From the NCBI GenBank assembly GCA_034509735.1, contig JACGWO010000007.1, positions 558,001 through 622,000 on the forward strand: a stretch of DNA of 64,000 nucleotides. The letters run 5' to 3'. How positions within the stretch are numbered: the stretch's first letter is position 1; each line of letters opens with the position of its first letter. Below, piece by piece: positions 1 through 11,180 of the stretch. The notes beneath the pieces are model-generated. The model searched no databases. It had not been told where the DNA came from and saw only the letters and a program-made list of their open reading frames with translations. This stretch comes from Sesamum alatum. Its lineage: Eukaryota; Streptophyta; Magnoliopsida; Lamiales; Pedaliaceae. A program made the translations under genes and the position numbers.

Positions 1-245
1 GCGGAGGCGATGGCGGCGAGGAGGAGGATCGCGATGAGGAGGAGGATGGACCAGAAGCAGGTGAGGCAGAAGCAGCGGCGGCAGCTGAAGTCGCGGTGCT
101 TCTGTCGGTGGCTGTAGGCGCCGGGGGTGGGGTTGTAGAGGTGGGTTTTGGTTGAGGGTGGTACTGGTTTGGCTATGGGCGGCGCTGCAGCGGCGGCAGC
201 CGGGGTGGCATTTTGCTTGGTTGTTGGGTGAACTTTGTCAGCCAT
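1..245 (-). CDS. NDR1/HIN1-like (NHL, LEA-2 family) protein, N-terminal part only
   Basis: The reading frame starts at the ATG at 245-243 on the minus strand and stays open to the window edge (about 81 codons), so the 3' part is missing. The start reads MADKVHPTTKQ, followed by an Ala/Pro-rich stretch and a basic Arg/His/Cys patch (RRCFCLTCF). A strongly hydrophobic segment (WSILLLIAILLLAA) lies at about residues 62-80. A short cytosolic tail, a Cys/Arg cluster and one membrane anchor make up the usual N-terminus of NHL proteins, which carry an extracytosolic LEA-2 domain and are often tied to defence. The layout resembles Arabidopsis At2g27080/At5g21130. The local GC content is far above that of the flanking intergenic DNA. 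The LEA-2 domain is outside the window, so the subfamily cannot be settled. Confidence 0.8.
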   Translation of the reverse strand, partial: MADKVHPTTKQNATPAAAAAAPPIAKPVPPSTKTHLYNPTPGAYSHRQKHRDFSCRRCFCLTCFWSILLLIAILLLAAIAS

Positions 246-2200
246 CTTCAAGAATGTGGTACAAAAGAAAAAGAAAACTAGGATCAAAGAGAAGAAAATC
301 AAAGAACAAAGGACTAAAGATGTTACTGCAGAATTCAAAGGATAAAGAAAGAGCTTTTCCTAGTGTGTGTACTGTGTTTTTTTTTTTCGTGTGTGGGAGA
401 GAATAGAATAAAAATTGAAGAGGAAAGGGAAGAGTCTTAAAACAACAAGGAATACTCCCAGTGTGTGTACTGTGTGTTTCTTGCAAATTCTTGGCTGGCC
501 TGAGAATGCAGCTGAGTACCCGACTCGGTTAAATTTGAATCAATTATATGACAAGTACGATATATTTATCGTGTGATTGACGTACAGTTCAAAAAAAATG
601 ATTAATCATATAATAAGTATATTAGACTTGTCCTATGATTCGTTTGGTTCAGTTAAACCTGATCCGAATAAAAAAAATTCATGATCTTTCTCGTAATATG
701 AGGTGGAAAGATGTTGAGGTCCGATTTGATTTTATATTTTAAATTTTATTGAATCTTGTATTTTATTTGACATGTGTACACGACGCATATAAAATATTTT
801 ATTAAAATAAAATACATAATATATATATATATATATAAATTACTTATAAAATGCAACATAATTTGAAATAGAAAATTTAATACAAACTATAATTTGACAA
901 CTAAACAAAATCCAAATGGAGCCTTCTTGTTTGGCTATTGGCCACCAAGAATCCATGGATCAAAATATGCACCAATCCTAGATCATAATTTATTTATTTT
1001 AAATTTCATTGTAAATTTTTTTAATAATATTTCAGATATATATATTATGTTTATATTTGAATAAAATGTATGACAAAATATTTATATATATTAAATAAAA
1101 ATAAAGTACAGATACATTTTGAAATAAAAATGATGAAATTATTAAATAATCCTAATTAATTTGTTAAAAACTTGAAAACACAGACGCACCGACAACTCGC
1201 GGTGTGCATTATGGAAAGTAGTAACTAGTACAGTTATGACAGGTAGGTAAGTAAGTAACGAGAATTTTAATTCGAATCGTGTTTGGTGAAATTCAAATTA
1301 ATTATATAATAAATTTGATAAATAAAATGATTAATTATATAATAAATATAATATATATTTATTATGTAATTGATTTGATTCGATTAAATTTAATTTAGAG
1401 AATAATTTTTTGTAATATTAAATGAGTAATGGAGTGATGGCTCATTAGTGTGTGTTGGCGCTAACTTAGCTGCAAAGTCAAATATTAATTAGGCTTAAAC
1501 AAGTCATTATTAAGTATTAATTAGGAGGTTAATTCTGCACTCGTGCCCATTGTCACCGACACAGACAAATACCTCGTACTTCGTGCACACTCCATTAGCT
1601 GGTACAAGTGGATTCGCGACTGAAAATTTATCGTACGGGTTTATAAAATATTTAATTATGAGAATTAAATCCTAACATAGATTTTATATTTTTTTTCAAG
1701 TGAATGTAAAAATTATCAAAATTTTGGATCATATTGTGTTAGTGGTATATTATATTGATGTGATGTGATTTAAATAATATGATATTTTTAAACTCGATTC
1801 GCACAAGAGATATAATTTAAGGGTATGTTTAATTTTAAATATTTCAAATTCATAATAATAAATTATTTCAATTTGATGGAGTGGAATTGTGGAAGCATTG
1901 AAATTTGAAACAAAATTGAAGAACTCGTTTTTCAATGTAAAATAACTTAAAATTTATAAATAACATATGAGGATTAAATAAAAACTACAAAAAATAAAAA
2001 AGGTTAATTGATGTATGCTGGAAAAAGTAAAAGTTTAAGTAAATGCCCAAATAATGGAATTTCACAACGAATTGCGACCCGTTATGAAGGGTTAGACTCT
2101 TCACAAAAACGATGACATTCACAGATAGATCATTTTATAACTCCTTACGCATCAAAAATTTTCAACCGTTCAAATCCACCTTCAAATCACAGTTCAAGTA
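246..2200. other. AT-rich intergenic DNA, no gene seen
   Basis: This is the upstream side of the NHL gene. There is no convincing coding frame. It holds a (TA)n run near 814-837. Two degenerate AT-rich patches, about 520-680 and 1260-1400, share motifs around TTAATTATATAATAAAT and look like decayed short repeats. The stretch 1480-2200 shows nothing I can name. Confidence 0.6.
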
Positions 2201-2666
2201 TGATAGGGGTTGTACCCCATATATATGAAAAGGACACAAATAATCCTGAAATGGTGCTAAATTTGCATATGGGCCTTAGGATCTGCGTACAAGACAATCG
2301 GGTCGCTACCCACGACCCGAAACCCGCTCAAGAAGACCCAAAATCTGGACCATTGGTCTCCTGACAGTTGAAGTCTTGAGATGAAGCCACGTGGATTAGA
2401 CAACTACATACGTTTGGCTCTATAAATACTCATGTTCCATTGCATTAATAGTAAGATTTATTGATTGTATTCGATCTACTACTCTACTTAGATCGCACTT
2501 TTGCCATCTCAGATTTGAGCTGACTTAAGCATCGGAGGGTTTTCGTCGGGGACGATCCTGACTAGACTCAGGTTTGCTCTCTTTTTAGGTACCACTACTT
2601 TCTCAGTGACAGATCGAGATCGCAAGCACAGATGTCATCAAGGATCGCTATCTGCTACCCGGATCA
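2201..2666 (+). mobile_element. Solo LTR of a Ty3/gypsy-type retrotransposon
   Basis: The block is GC-richer than its surroundings. It starts TGATAGGGG and ends CCCGGATCA, giving the TG..CA form with short inverted ends. It has a clear TATA box (TATAAATA, 2421-2428) and, about 100 bp further on, a segment around 2525-2560 of the 'GACTTAAGCATCGGAGGG' type. From memory, that segment is common in the R/U5 part of plant gypsy LTRs. The five flanking bases are AAGTA on the left and AAATA on the right, a 4/5 match as expected for an old 5-bp duplication. No internal retrotransposon sequence adjoins it, so it is read as a solo LTR. Confidence 0.6.
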
Positions 2667-3090
2667 AAATACTACGCTTGGAATGCATCCACATAGTGTT
2701 TTACGTCACACAATTTATTTGGCTAATCATGATTTGAAATTCTCGCATTCTCATTTAAAACTATATTTTATAAAATTAAGATGAATTTAAAGTCCCTTAA
2801 ACATAGAGAATGAAATAATTTTGAAAATTCCTCCCTCAAGTTCGAAGCTTTCCACTTAAACGTGGCATAATAATTAAATTTTCCACACTTCAAGCATATT
2901 AAAAGTTTCATCTTTGTGAATTTTGTCGTATGAAGCCCATGAATAGCTTTAAGTTGGGCTCACTCTTCGAGTCCAATCTCAGTAAAGCGCCCCAACAACC
3001 CAGTTCATTTGGGTTTATCGGGCCCAATAAGGCCCATAAATTAAAAGTTTTAGTTAACACGTACTCTCTCCTATACTCCCGTAAAATAAA
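2667..3090. other. Intergenic DNA, nothing recognised
   Basis: There is no coding frame. The segment 2930-3060 is moderately GC-richer and carries several GGCCCA/TGGGCC motifs (for example GGGCCCAATAAGGCCCATAA around 3020-3040). Such motifs occur in plant promoters, but no gene start follows. Confidence 0.4.
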
Positions 3091-3424
3091 CTAGTACATG
3101 CGGCATACTCAAATGTATAATTAATTTAAAATTTAAAAAATAATTATTACTTTAAAAATATATTAATTAGATAAATATAATATAAAAATATTAAAATTTA
3201 TAAAGAAAATATTGAAGAAAAATGAGAGAAGAAAAAGGGATATGAAAGTTGAGTCTATTGAGAGGAGAGAAAATGAGACGTTGAGAAGAGAGAGAAAAAA
3301 TAGATATTGAGAAGAGAGGGAGAGAGAAAAAAAAGTAATGAAATATTAAAAATAATAAAAATTGGCAGACCATAAAATTGAAGACACCAATAGAATGCTC
3401 TTCAATTATATATAATAATAGAGA
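3091..3424 (-). mobile_element. Helitron-like non-autonomous element, family B
   Basis: Read on the minus strand, it starts near 3424 with TCTCTATTATTATATATAA and ends GCCGCATGTACTAG at 3091, followed by T. TC at the 5' end and CTAG before T at the 3' end fit the Helitron rule. A diverged copy lies in the opposite orientation at about 12530-12817. The two share the block around 'GAAGAGCATT..TATTAG/GGTGTCTT' and the AT-rich tail, so both ends are defined by comparison. The element is purine-rich on the plus strand (GAGAGAAG tracts at 3220-3340), which is why chance frames appear there. No Rep/helicase coding is present. Confidence 0.5.
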
Positions 3425-3790
3425 TATTATTCGTCGTAGCATGCCGTTTCATCGTTCATAATAAATAATTTTTAAAATATATTATAAACAAATATAAAAT
3501 ATATAATTAACAAATCACATTTTTAAAAAATTGAAGAAAAATAAACCAACTTAAGGTATTATCCATACAATAAAAGAATTGATATATTGGTATTAAAATG
3601 ACACAGAATCACTCTTGTTTTAAAAAAAAAGTCACTATAATTAATTTTAAAATTATCTAATTAGGAGTATAATGGTTATATTTAAAAATTGGTGTGGAGG
3701 TGTCACTAATCGCTGTTTGCGAGTGTCGAGTGATTTTCTTTGTATATATTTGTATAGAGTATATATATCTAATTATTGGTATAATTGTCA
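3425..3790. other. AT-rich intergenic DNA
   Basis: There is no gene. The segment 3672-3790 contains an inverted fragment of the Helitron-like family A 5' region ('GGTGTCACTAATCGC..GAGTG' near 3698-3730), directly before the family A copy at 3791. Confidence 0.4.
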
Positions 3791-3972
3791 TCTATACTTA
3801 TATGAAAAAGAAAGGTTTTTTTCACTCAAAAACGACGGTCTATGCACCGGACACTTTTTTTTTTGAAATGTGATGTGTTGGAGCATATAATATATTATTA
3901 TTTATAATATATTTTAAAACGTGAAAAATTATTTATTATATACACACAAAAATGTCATTCAACAAGAGTTAG
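3791..3972 (+). mobile_element. Helitron-like non-autonomous element, family A (short copy)
   Basis: It begins TCTATACTTATATGAAAAAG after an A and ends AACAAGAGTTAG before a T, which fits insertion between A and T. The 5' part (TTTTTTCACTCAAAAACGACGG) and the 3' part (TTATAATATATTTTAAAACGTG, then TTATTATATACACAC) recur in copies near 9257, 14500, 22200, 59276 and 60226. The 3' hairpin is decayed here. A second fragment of the same family in reverse follows at about 3985-4060. Confidence 0.5.
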
Positions 3973-4317
3973 TATTTAAAAATGTATACGGTGGTGTCAC
4001 TAATCGTTGTGAGTGTAGAGAGGCTTTTTTAATATTAATATAAATATATTTGAAAATTAATTACTACCATAACCGACAGTATAATAATTAATTAAGTACA
4101 TAGTCGTTTTTCTTTTGATTAGTGGAAACTTCCCGTATAACATATAATAATTCTATATATAATTATTTAAAGTCAACTCATATTCGTACTACATGATGAT
4201 GATGATGCAATCCTCAATATATTAATGTATCGTGATCCGTAATGCTTGTCCTTATATTATTAAATACACACAATGCATATGTTTAAATATTTCACAAATT
4301 AAAAAAAAAAAATTTTA
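3973..4317. other. AT-rich intergenic DNA
   Basis: It contains the inverted family A 5' fragment at about 3985-4060, a short (GAT)n run near 4195-4205, and otherwise nothing recognised. Confidence 0.4.
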
Positions 4318-4497
4318 ATTGGAAGCGATGAATTTTATTAATCGAAAGTAAAGTTATTACATTCAGTGTTGTCGACTATTAATATCGAACAAAGACAATT
4401 ACAAACAATCAAATCAATAACATCAACCCATACAGGGGTTCGAACCCATGACCTTTGGGATCATGGGACCTCAGTTTCGCCAATTAAGTTAGACTTT
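4318..4497 (-). mobile_element. tRNA-like SINE (SINE family 1)
   Basis: On the minus strand the element starts with a box A-like stretch (TTAATTGGCGAAACTGAGG, about 4489-4471). It then carries a perfect box B (GGTTCGAACCC within 4436-4447). A body ending GATTAATAAAATTCATCGC sits at the 3' end near 4322, next to a run of A/T. The same body and tail recur at about 56750-56985 and 62148-62335, with partial matches at 60920-61000 and 54955-55000. The Pol III boxes and shared tail support a tRNA-derived SINE rather than a tRNA gene, because no cloverleaf can be folded around the box B. A clear target-site duplication was not found. Confidence 0.6.
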
Positions 4498-4873
4498 CTT
4501 GGCAGGAATCACAAAATTTCTTTATACTTTTAATTTAATTCAAACTAATAAGGATAAATGCCCATATATTCTCATTAATTATTTATTTGATTATCATTTA
4601 TTGTTACTAAAAAAGTTTTGAAGTATCAATTAAGCACAACGGGTCCACCATGGGCTGACATAGACCTCATGGAGACTTGTAAGTGCTATTTACAGATTAT
4701 CAACCAACACAGCTCTCGCACCGATAATGTTGTAGTTAGGCTTGGGGGAATAGTCTGCAAGAATGATTTCGTATCAAAATAATTTGAAATCATTAAGAAC
4801 ATAATTTAAAATGAGAATTGAAAATTTTGAAATCTTTTATAATATACAATTATCCAAAAAAAATAATAAAAAA
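4498..4873. other. Intergenic DNA, nothing recognised
   Basis: AT-rich, with no coding frame and no repeat that I can place. Confidence 0.4.
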
Positions 4874-5419
4874 TGGATTTTTAAACCACTCTCTCCTTAA
4901 GTTTTAGTATAATTACACGTTGATTTATTGTGGTTTGTAATGTTACACATAGTACTATTGAATTTGTGTTTGTCCAACAAATACATCCATTTGTTAGCTA
5001 AAATTTACAAAAATTGTTGATATCAACAAAGAAATTGAATAAAAATCCATATTTACATCTGATTAACTTATTACCGACTTATTGCAGGTTAAAAAAAATG
5101 TCTTTTAACCAAACCACTCTTATCCATCTTCACACGCAAATGCATGTGAGTAGGTACATTTTCACCGTTATAAGGGTAATTTGATCAAAAAAGGATTTAT
5201 TTAACATACAATAAGTATGTAAGTCAATCGAGTGTATATATGTATTTTCATTCAACTTTTTTATGATTTTGTCGAACTCTATGAATTTTACAAACATATA
5301 GATATATTTGTTGGATAGAATAAAAGTCTGGAACTCAAATATATTAGGTGTAATTTTTTAAACTATATAAGTTCTACATATAATTACACAACTCTCAAGG
5401 GACCCCATGTAATTATCCC
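4874..5419. mobile_element. Fold-back Mutator-like MITE (GGGWTAATTACA superfamily, subfamily b)
   Basis: The right end is CATGTAATTATCCC at 5419. The left end at 4874 is a decayed match (TGGATTTTTAAACC). The interior (CCATATTTACATCTGATTAACTTATTACC and the mirrored copy) matches the better preserved elements at 57051-57541 and 44085-44583. The flanking 9-mers are AATAAAAAA (4865-4873) and AATACAAAA (5420-5428), an 8/9 match consistent with a Mutator-type 9-bp duplication. Confidence 0.6.
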
Positions 5420-5714
5420 AATACAAAAATATTATCAAAATATTAAAATTCTAAATTTAAAATACATCAATGTAAACATAACCTAAAATAATTTAAACAC
5501 AACTTTTTAAAGAAATTCGTCCGTTCTTGTAAATAGATTAAGTATTTGTTTTTACTATGTTGGGTGTGGGTATAGGATGGGCCTATCACTAATTGCACAT
5601 GAGATTTTTTTTTTTATATATATATTTATATCAAAGTAATAAATGAGGTTGAGGTTGAAGTTGAATGCATTCCTAAAAATATCTTCTGTTAGGTGACACC
5701 AACAATATTATTAT
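5420..5714. other. AT-rich intergenic DNA
   Basis: No gene and no recognisable repeat. A (TA)n-type run lies near 5610-5630. Confidence 0.4.
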
Positions 5715-6053
5715 GATAAAATTATAATTTTGATCCAAAAGTATAGAATGGTTTAAAATATTAGTCCTATATTTTTTAAAACAGTCAATATTAGTTTCAC
5801 GTTTTAGGAAAACGTTGCAAATTTAGTTTCAACGTAAAAAAGTTACAATGTTTGGGACTAACTTTGCAATATTTTTCTTAAGTGTGAGAATAATTTTGCA
5901 ATATTTTTCTAAAGTATCGGACTAATATTACAACGGTATGACTAATTTTATAATATTTTCGTAAAGTGTGAAATTAATATTGGTTGTTTTAAAATGTATG
6001 AAACTAATATTACAAACCATCTTACATCTTGGGATCGAAATTGCAATTTTCTC
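5715..6053. mobile_element. Fold-back MITE with perfect 10-bp flanking duplication
   Basis: It starts GATAAAATTATAATTTTGATCC and ends with the near-inverse, GGATCGAAATTGCAATTTTCTC. The two halves are inverted copies for about 120 bp each (for example ATGGTTTAAAATATTAGTCC against its inverse near 5990-6020). Both flanks read ATATTATTAT (5705-5714 and 6054-6063). Fold-back structure with a 9-10 bp duplication suggests a Mutator-like MITE. The ends resemble those of the larger element at 24340-25484. Confidence 0.75.
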
Positions 6054-6814
6054 ATATTATTATGTTACTCTATTTTTATGATTAGTGCTTCAAAATTGTG
6101 TTATTCAGCTAACACACAATATTTATGCTAATATAATTTAATAGATACGACAGAAATTTTAAAAATAGAAATCAATATATTAAAAACAAAACAAGTGACG
6201 AACATGTGTAAGAGTGGAAGATAAAAATTATAGTATATTAGAAGTTAAATTAAAGATGATGTGGACCATTGAAATAAATAAGTAATTATTTTAGTACAAT
6301 ATTCAAAGATATAATTAAATTTTGAAATATTGTATCGCGATAATTCAAATAATCGATTACAAAAGAAGAATAAAATTTTTTATATTAGTATTGATTACTC
6401 GATCTATTCAAACTTGCCGCCGAAAATGAAACTTCAAAAACAAATCTACCAACTCAAACAAACAGCGACTCATAATATTAATGCAACCTTCCTTATCCAA
6501 ACATTTATAATTTTCCCTTTCAATTTTTTCAATAAATATAATTCTTTATTTAGTTACTTCGTATTTAAAAGTTAAATTCAAATAAAAATTTCACGATTTT
6601 TCAGAAAAAGAAGATTGACTCTGCAAAATGAATTGTATTTAAATTAATTCGATCTCCCAATCTACTTACCACTATATTACATCATTCGTTAAATACTAAT
6701 TATTATATCAGTAAATTCGAATAAAAAACACATTGAAAAACGAACAAAGAAGAAACCAAGATTACAATAATTGAATTCGTTCTATTTGAACTATTGAATA
6801 ATAAGTCATAATTA
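6054..6814. other. AT-rich intergenic DNA
   Basis: No gene is supported. The open frame at 6330-6575 is low-complexity and lacks family resemblance. Confidence 0.4.
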
Positions 6815-7330
6815 ATCGATTGAATTAATATCACTATCATTTGTAAAAGAGGAGGTTTTGGGTTCAAACTCAGGTTGTTTCCGATCATCCACCCTATTGT
6901 CCCGAAAAAAAAAAATGTTGAATAACGAGCAAAACCCTCATTTTGTGTTGCTGAGAAAGTCTTTGCAACCAAAGTGAGCCGAGGAGCCGAGTGACGTGCC
7001 AGTGCTACTAATTGGGTGCCATCACATAGCTATGTTGTCGGTAATAAGGTAGCCGGTGCCTTTCGAAGCACTTTCTAGTTAGCGTTTTAGTTTGTTTGCA
7101 GCTAGCGCGCTTGACTAATAAGATAGAAAGGGTTTTTTTCGCTTGTTTAGTAAAGTCCAGTTTTGAGCCAACTCTTGTGGGTGACGACGACATTAAGTCA
7201 ACGGCAGAGAAAGACTCGGCATCAACCAATTGGTTGAATTAACATCACTCTTCTATGTAAATGAGGAGATTTTAGGTTCAAACTCAAATTGTCCCCGACC
7301 ATCCATCTCATTGTCCTATCTGTTGAATAA
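6815..7330 (-). repeat. Two copies of a SINE-like repeat around a GC-richer segment
   Basis: About 6815-6903 and 7228-7318 are diverged copies of one sequence. Both contain GATTGAATTAA/GGTTGAATTAA, then TCAC..., then a GTTCAAACTCA block and CCATCC..ATTGTCC. The GGTTCAAAC core could be a degenerate Pol III box B, so a second SINE family is possible. The 320 bp between them (about 6960-7225) is clearly GC-richer than the neighbourhood and is discussed as possible organelle-derived DNA. No gene is claimed. Confidence 0.4.
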
Positions 7331-9256
7331 TAGTCGAGGTTTATTGATTGAGAATAATAAGATGCTAATTAAACATAATTAAAGGCCCACAACACTAATT
7401 AATCCCTCAAGATTCTCAAATGACATATGAAATCACTTGACTAGCCCAATTTACTTTCTTTCTTTCTCTCTTGATTAATCATTAAATTTAACATTATAAG
7501 TGTCCAAAATTATTTTCATACATTTGGATTTAGATAAGACCATTGAGATAAGAGCCGACATAAAACCCAAGAAAATGGGATATTTGTTACAACTAAAGTT
7601 GGTCCCACCAATAACTCAATTGATTTTCCACTAAAGAATGACTTACAGCAAATCCAACACCAATTTCATCATTTGACCACAAGAAAATGACCGGTCATAG
7701 GTGTCTGTACCAAGATTTAAATCGAATTTGATCGAATTTAAATTAATTATATATTTATTTTATAATTAATACGAATATAATTATATATTCAAAGAAGTAA
7801 ACTGTTTAACAGTAATTTTTTGTATTTAATATTCACATGATGGAATTACTTATACATTATAAATTTAAATTTATAATTGTAATAACTAAAGTTAAATGTT
7901 GTCATACCCATTAAATGGGACTAAATGTACATCGTGAGTTATGTGTTGATTTTTATATGGTTCGTCATTCGTGTTTGACGATAGTAAATTAATTATAAAA
8001 TTCTTGACCAATACATATGGTGTATGTACAATGCTTCGTGACGGGTCTGTTGGGTGCTACCCTATTTTTTCATTTTTTGTTGAAAGGAAAAAAAAAAAAA
8101 AGATTTTAAATCGGTGCCATGACTTTGAATACCCAAAGTACCATTCCTGCATGTAATGCCAACCCATGCATCATCAATGAGAAAATAAATGCATTGTCTT
8201 CATTTTTTATTTTCATTTAGTAGAACAATTAAATATGTACAAAATTACTTTACTTAAGATTCAACTTAATTAAATATAAATAATTTACACCATTCATAAT
8301 ACTAACTTAATAAAAAAAATTATGTATAAATAAATTAATATGAACAATGTTAAGGAGAATCAGAAATTGTTATCTCAACGTTCATGAAATTAAGTACCAA
8401 AGATTTATCAACATGAGATAAATTGGTAGTGAAATATAACTTAGGTTCGTTTGGTTCACATAAACAAGTTAATATTATACTAGTATAATTTTAGTATATC
8501 AAAGATTTAAAAATCTTATTAATAAAAAAATATATCAAACAAGAATAATAATATTTTTTATTAATAAAAATATTTATCAAACGAATATTGTTCATTTATT
8601 ATAAACTATTGTGTCTAAATAAAATAAAAATTACCACCAACACCCTCAAATAAAGAATCCAAATCCAAATTCATAAAAATTATGTACAATATTATCAGCA
8701 GGCATGAGAAAAGAATTGGAGGGAAGTAGATATATATATATATATGTAGACAATAAAGTAAATACAAATAATATATATATATATATATATTAATTTTTGG
8801 CCTTATACTTTCACTTTTCCGTCAATCCAATTTTAGACAGAAACGAAATTAGACTCTGGAGTGGTTTCTCTTTTATTTCTTCTCCCGAATCAAATACTAT
8901 TTTTATTTTTATGTATCTTTCACTTTTCCTATACTTTCACTTTTCTTCCCAATCAAATATACCGTTAGATTCGACTGAAACGGCACTAGATTTAGTAGGG
9001 ACCATTCGATTAGCATCGAACTCTTAGGCTGGGATTGTTTGTGCTTTCGGTTCGTATCATTTCTCTCAATAAGAAAGGAAATAGATTAAGTTCGCTTGAA
9101 TGAATGAGGAAAAGAAACTAGAAATGCCTAAGACAATTACCAAAATGCCCCTCATCCGGCGGAAAATAAAAAGTTCTATTTTTTATATTGAATTTTATTA
9201 TAAATTTATATTACATTTTAACATATAAATTATGTATATAAAATTTATATAATTTA
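7331..9256. other. AT-rich intergenic DNA
   Basis: No gene is supported. (TA)n runs lie at about 8730-8745 and 8770-8791. A run of A at 8089-8101 and several decayed AT-rich repeats are present. The stretch 7700-7800 shares the ATTTAAATTAATTATAT motif with the patch at 1260-1400. Confidence 0.4.
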
Positions 9257-9480
9257 TCTATACTAATATAAAAAAAGGTCTTTCTCACTCACAAATGGGG
9301 GTTTATGATATCGTAACACTATTTTTTTTATATGCTGATAATACCCCGTAGTTAGTTTTCTTTTTCTTTTGAAATATAATGTATTGGTTTATATGTGTAT
9401 ATATATATATATATATTTATTTACAATAACTTTAAAGCGTGTCATATATACACGCATGAACGGCGTACCACAACAGTTAA
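9257..9480 (+). mobile_element. Helitron-like family A element, decayed 3' end
   Basis: It starts TCTATACTAATATAAAAAAAG after an A, followed by the family signature CTTTCTCACTCACAAATGG. The 3' region has CACGCATGAACGGCGT, a remnant of the family hairpin (complete form GCACGCAGGAACGGCGTGC). The terminal CTAG has decayed to about GTTAA. A (TA)n run interrupts the middle (9400-9418). Confidence 0.5.
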
Positions 9481-9496
9481 TTTTATAAAATTAAAA

Positions 9497-9760
9497 GGAA
9501 TAGTTACATCCTCACCCCCTGACGAATGGTCTATCTATCAAAATCATCTATACCTTTTAAAAAATTACACATACACTAGAAGCATCGTATTACCATATAA
9601 ACCACCTCGGTTGTTACACAAACGTTCCTCAAAGACACAATATCATCACACAAACTACTCTAATTTTTGCTGTCATAGGTGATTTATGCAATTACACAGG
9701 AGATATTAATGATATGTGTAAATAAACCACGTGTTAGAGAGTAAAAATGGAATTATTCTT
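9497..9760. mobile_element. Decayed fold-back MITE, GGGWTAATTACA superfamily
   Basis: The left end GGAATAGTTACATCC and the right end GGAATTATTCTT are inverted matches, and internal motifs (AAAATTACACATACAC, TATGCAATTACACAGG) match the superfamily. No intact target-site duplication was seen. Confidence 0.4.
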
Positions 9761-10210
9761 AATTAACCATGTATATAAGAAAATGGAAATATAATTATCC
9801 CCAATATAAAGATTGTTATATATTAAATATAATACTAATTTAGTGTGAAAAAATCAATACACAAGAATCTGCAATGGATCAATGTCATAAACAATCAAAG
9901 TAACAACTATTGACTTACCCTCCACAAAATTAGTGCAACAATGTCATTACAATTTACAATCAATAGAACGCGATTAAAATGACAAAAATGCCCATCCAAA
10001 ACAATTCCATGGCCAAAAAGGTACAACCAAAACACATGGGCAGACAGCATCAGATAACACATTCCTATCAGACCTACCATTCCCACCATCCAAAAGCTTA
10101 TTGCAAAACGACCCCTCATAATCCAACTATTTCTTTTGCTTTCCCACCATTCAACTCCAGAACTAAACCAAAAATTACAAAACAAGCCCCTGAAGAAACG
10201 TAAATTCACA

Positions 10211-11110
10211 TTACCGGCCCCCAATCCCCCTCCCTATCATGTCCTTGTACCTGAGAATGGAGTCCAGCCTCTGAAGCTTCAGCTGCTGCTTAAACTTGTT
10301 GATGAAATCATCAGCTTTTGCATCCACCTCTTCATCACCCTCCGTCGCTTTAGCATTACTCCTCTCCCTCACAGTCGCCGGCCGCCGCGCCTCCACGATA
10401 TTCTCCTCTTCAAAGTGTCCAAACGCCGACTTCAAACTCGCCGATTTCCTCATCCTCGCCGGAAGCTTTGTCGGTATCTTTCCCGATGTGGGTTCAGTGT
10501 CTGACTTAGTCCTGCTAAAGTGACCGCCTTTCAACTGGCTGTAAATTTCATCCATGCTCTGCAGCTCATCATCTTCTTCATCTTTCTCTTCATGCGCCTG
10601 CTGAAAATCATTCAAGTTCGAATCTTTCTGCTCAAAAACGAACTGGGTCTGCGTTTCCTGGGAACTTTCTTCAAGGGTTCCTTCGAAAACGTAAGGGTCT
10701 TGAGACTGATGAAGATTTTCTTGATGAACTGCTTGGAAAAAGTAGTGGGACTGCGGCTCAAGATTCTGAGTAGTGTGGTCAAGATTGAAAAGGGTGGCGG
10801 AATCTGGGGTTGGTTTGTGATGAACAGACAGGTTTTGAGGTTCCTGATGAGATCTGTAGTGAGCGTAGAAATTGATGGATTTGAGACGCTGAAGAACTGA
10901 CGTTGATCTAGCAATCTTGGGTTCATGATCATGATGATGGGGTTCGTTCTGATGCTGGTTTTCGTGGTGTTTTTGGCCGGTGAGTTTTGAGGTAAAGGCA
11001 ATGGTGCCTATCATGAGATTGAGGAGCACAAAGAGCACAGTGGGAGTGAACCAGCTGATCATGGATGCCCATATTGAAGAAGGTATTTCAGACACAGATT
11101 CTTCAAACAT
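10211..11110 (-). CDS. DUF4408/DUF761 membrane protein, PAMP-induced A70-type
   Basis: This single-exon gene encodes 299 residues. The ATG at 11110-11108 is the first in frame and the stop is TAA at 10213-10211. Residues about 10-40 (SIWASMISWFTPTVLFVLLN..) form the DUF4408 domain with a membrane segment. The middle is long, polar and probably disordered, with a His-rich patch (HHHDHE, about 57-62) and many Gln and Glu residues. The last 40 residues (ADDFINKFKQQLKLQRLDSILRY) are the DUF761 motif. Proteins with this pair include the Arabidopsis PAMP-induced protein A70; no biochemical role is established. A TATA-like box lies about 65 bp upstream (11172-11178), followed further upstream by GA/TC repeats. 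Length and domain order fit the family well. The gene has no intron, which is common in it. Confidence 0.88.
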   Translation of the reverse strand: MFEESVSEIPSSIWASMISWFTPTVLFVLLNLMIGTIAFTSKLTGQKHHENQHQNEPHHHDHEPKIARSTSVLQRLKSINFYAHYRSHQEPQNLSVHHKPTPDSATLFNLDHTTQNLEPQSHYFFQAVHQENLHQSQDPYVFEGTLEESSQETQTQFVFEQKDSNLNDFQQAHEEKDEEDDELQSMDEIYSQLKGGHFSRTKSDTEPTSGKIPTKLPARMRKSASLKSAFGHFEEENIVEARRPATVRERSNAKATEGDEEVDAKADDFINKFKQQLKLQRLDSILRYKDMIGRGIGGR

Positions 11111-11170
11111 TGTGGTTATAAATTTCCTTTCTTTCCTGCCCGGAGGAAAAAAAGACTGTTTCTTGAGCTG

Positions 11171-11180
11171 TTTTTATAGG
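11171..11180 (-). promoter_or_regulatory. Probable TATA box of the DUF4408/DUF761 gene
   Basis: The minus strand reads CCTATAAAAA about 65 bp before the ATG at 11110. It is the only good TATA match in the near upstream region and is flanked by TC-rich DNA (11183-11237), as in many plant core promoters. Confidence 0.55.

Noticed and set aside
4436..4447. Possible tRNA gene from a perfect box B
   Set aside because: No cloverleaf folds around it, and the same sequence recurs with a retroelement tail, so it is a SINE.
9907..10224. 105-codon minus-strand frame beside the DUF4408/DUF761 stop
   Set aside because: It overlaps the last codons and 3' UTR of the real gene in another frame and matches no family.
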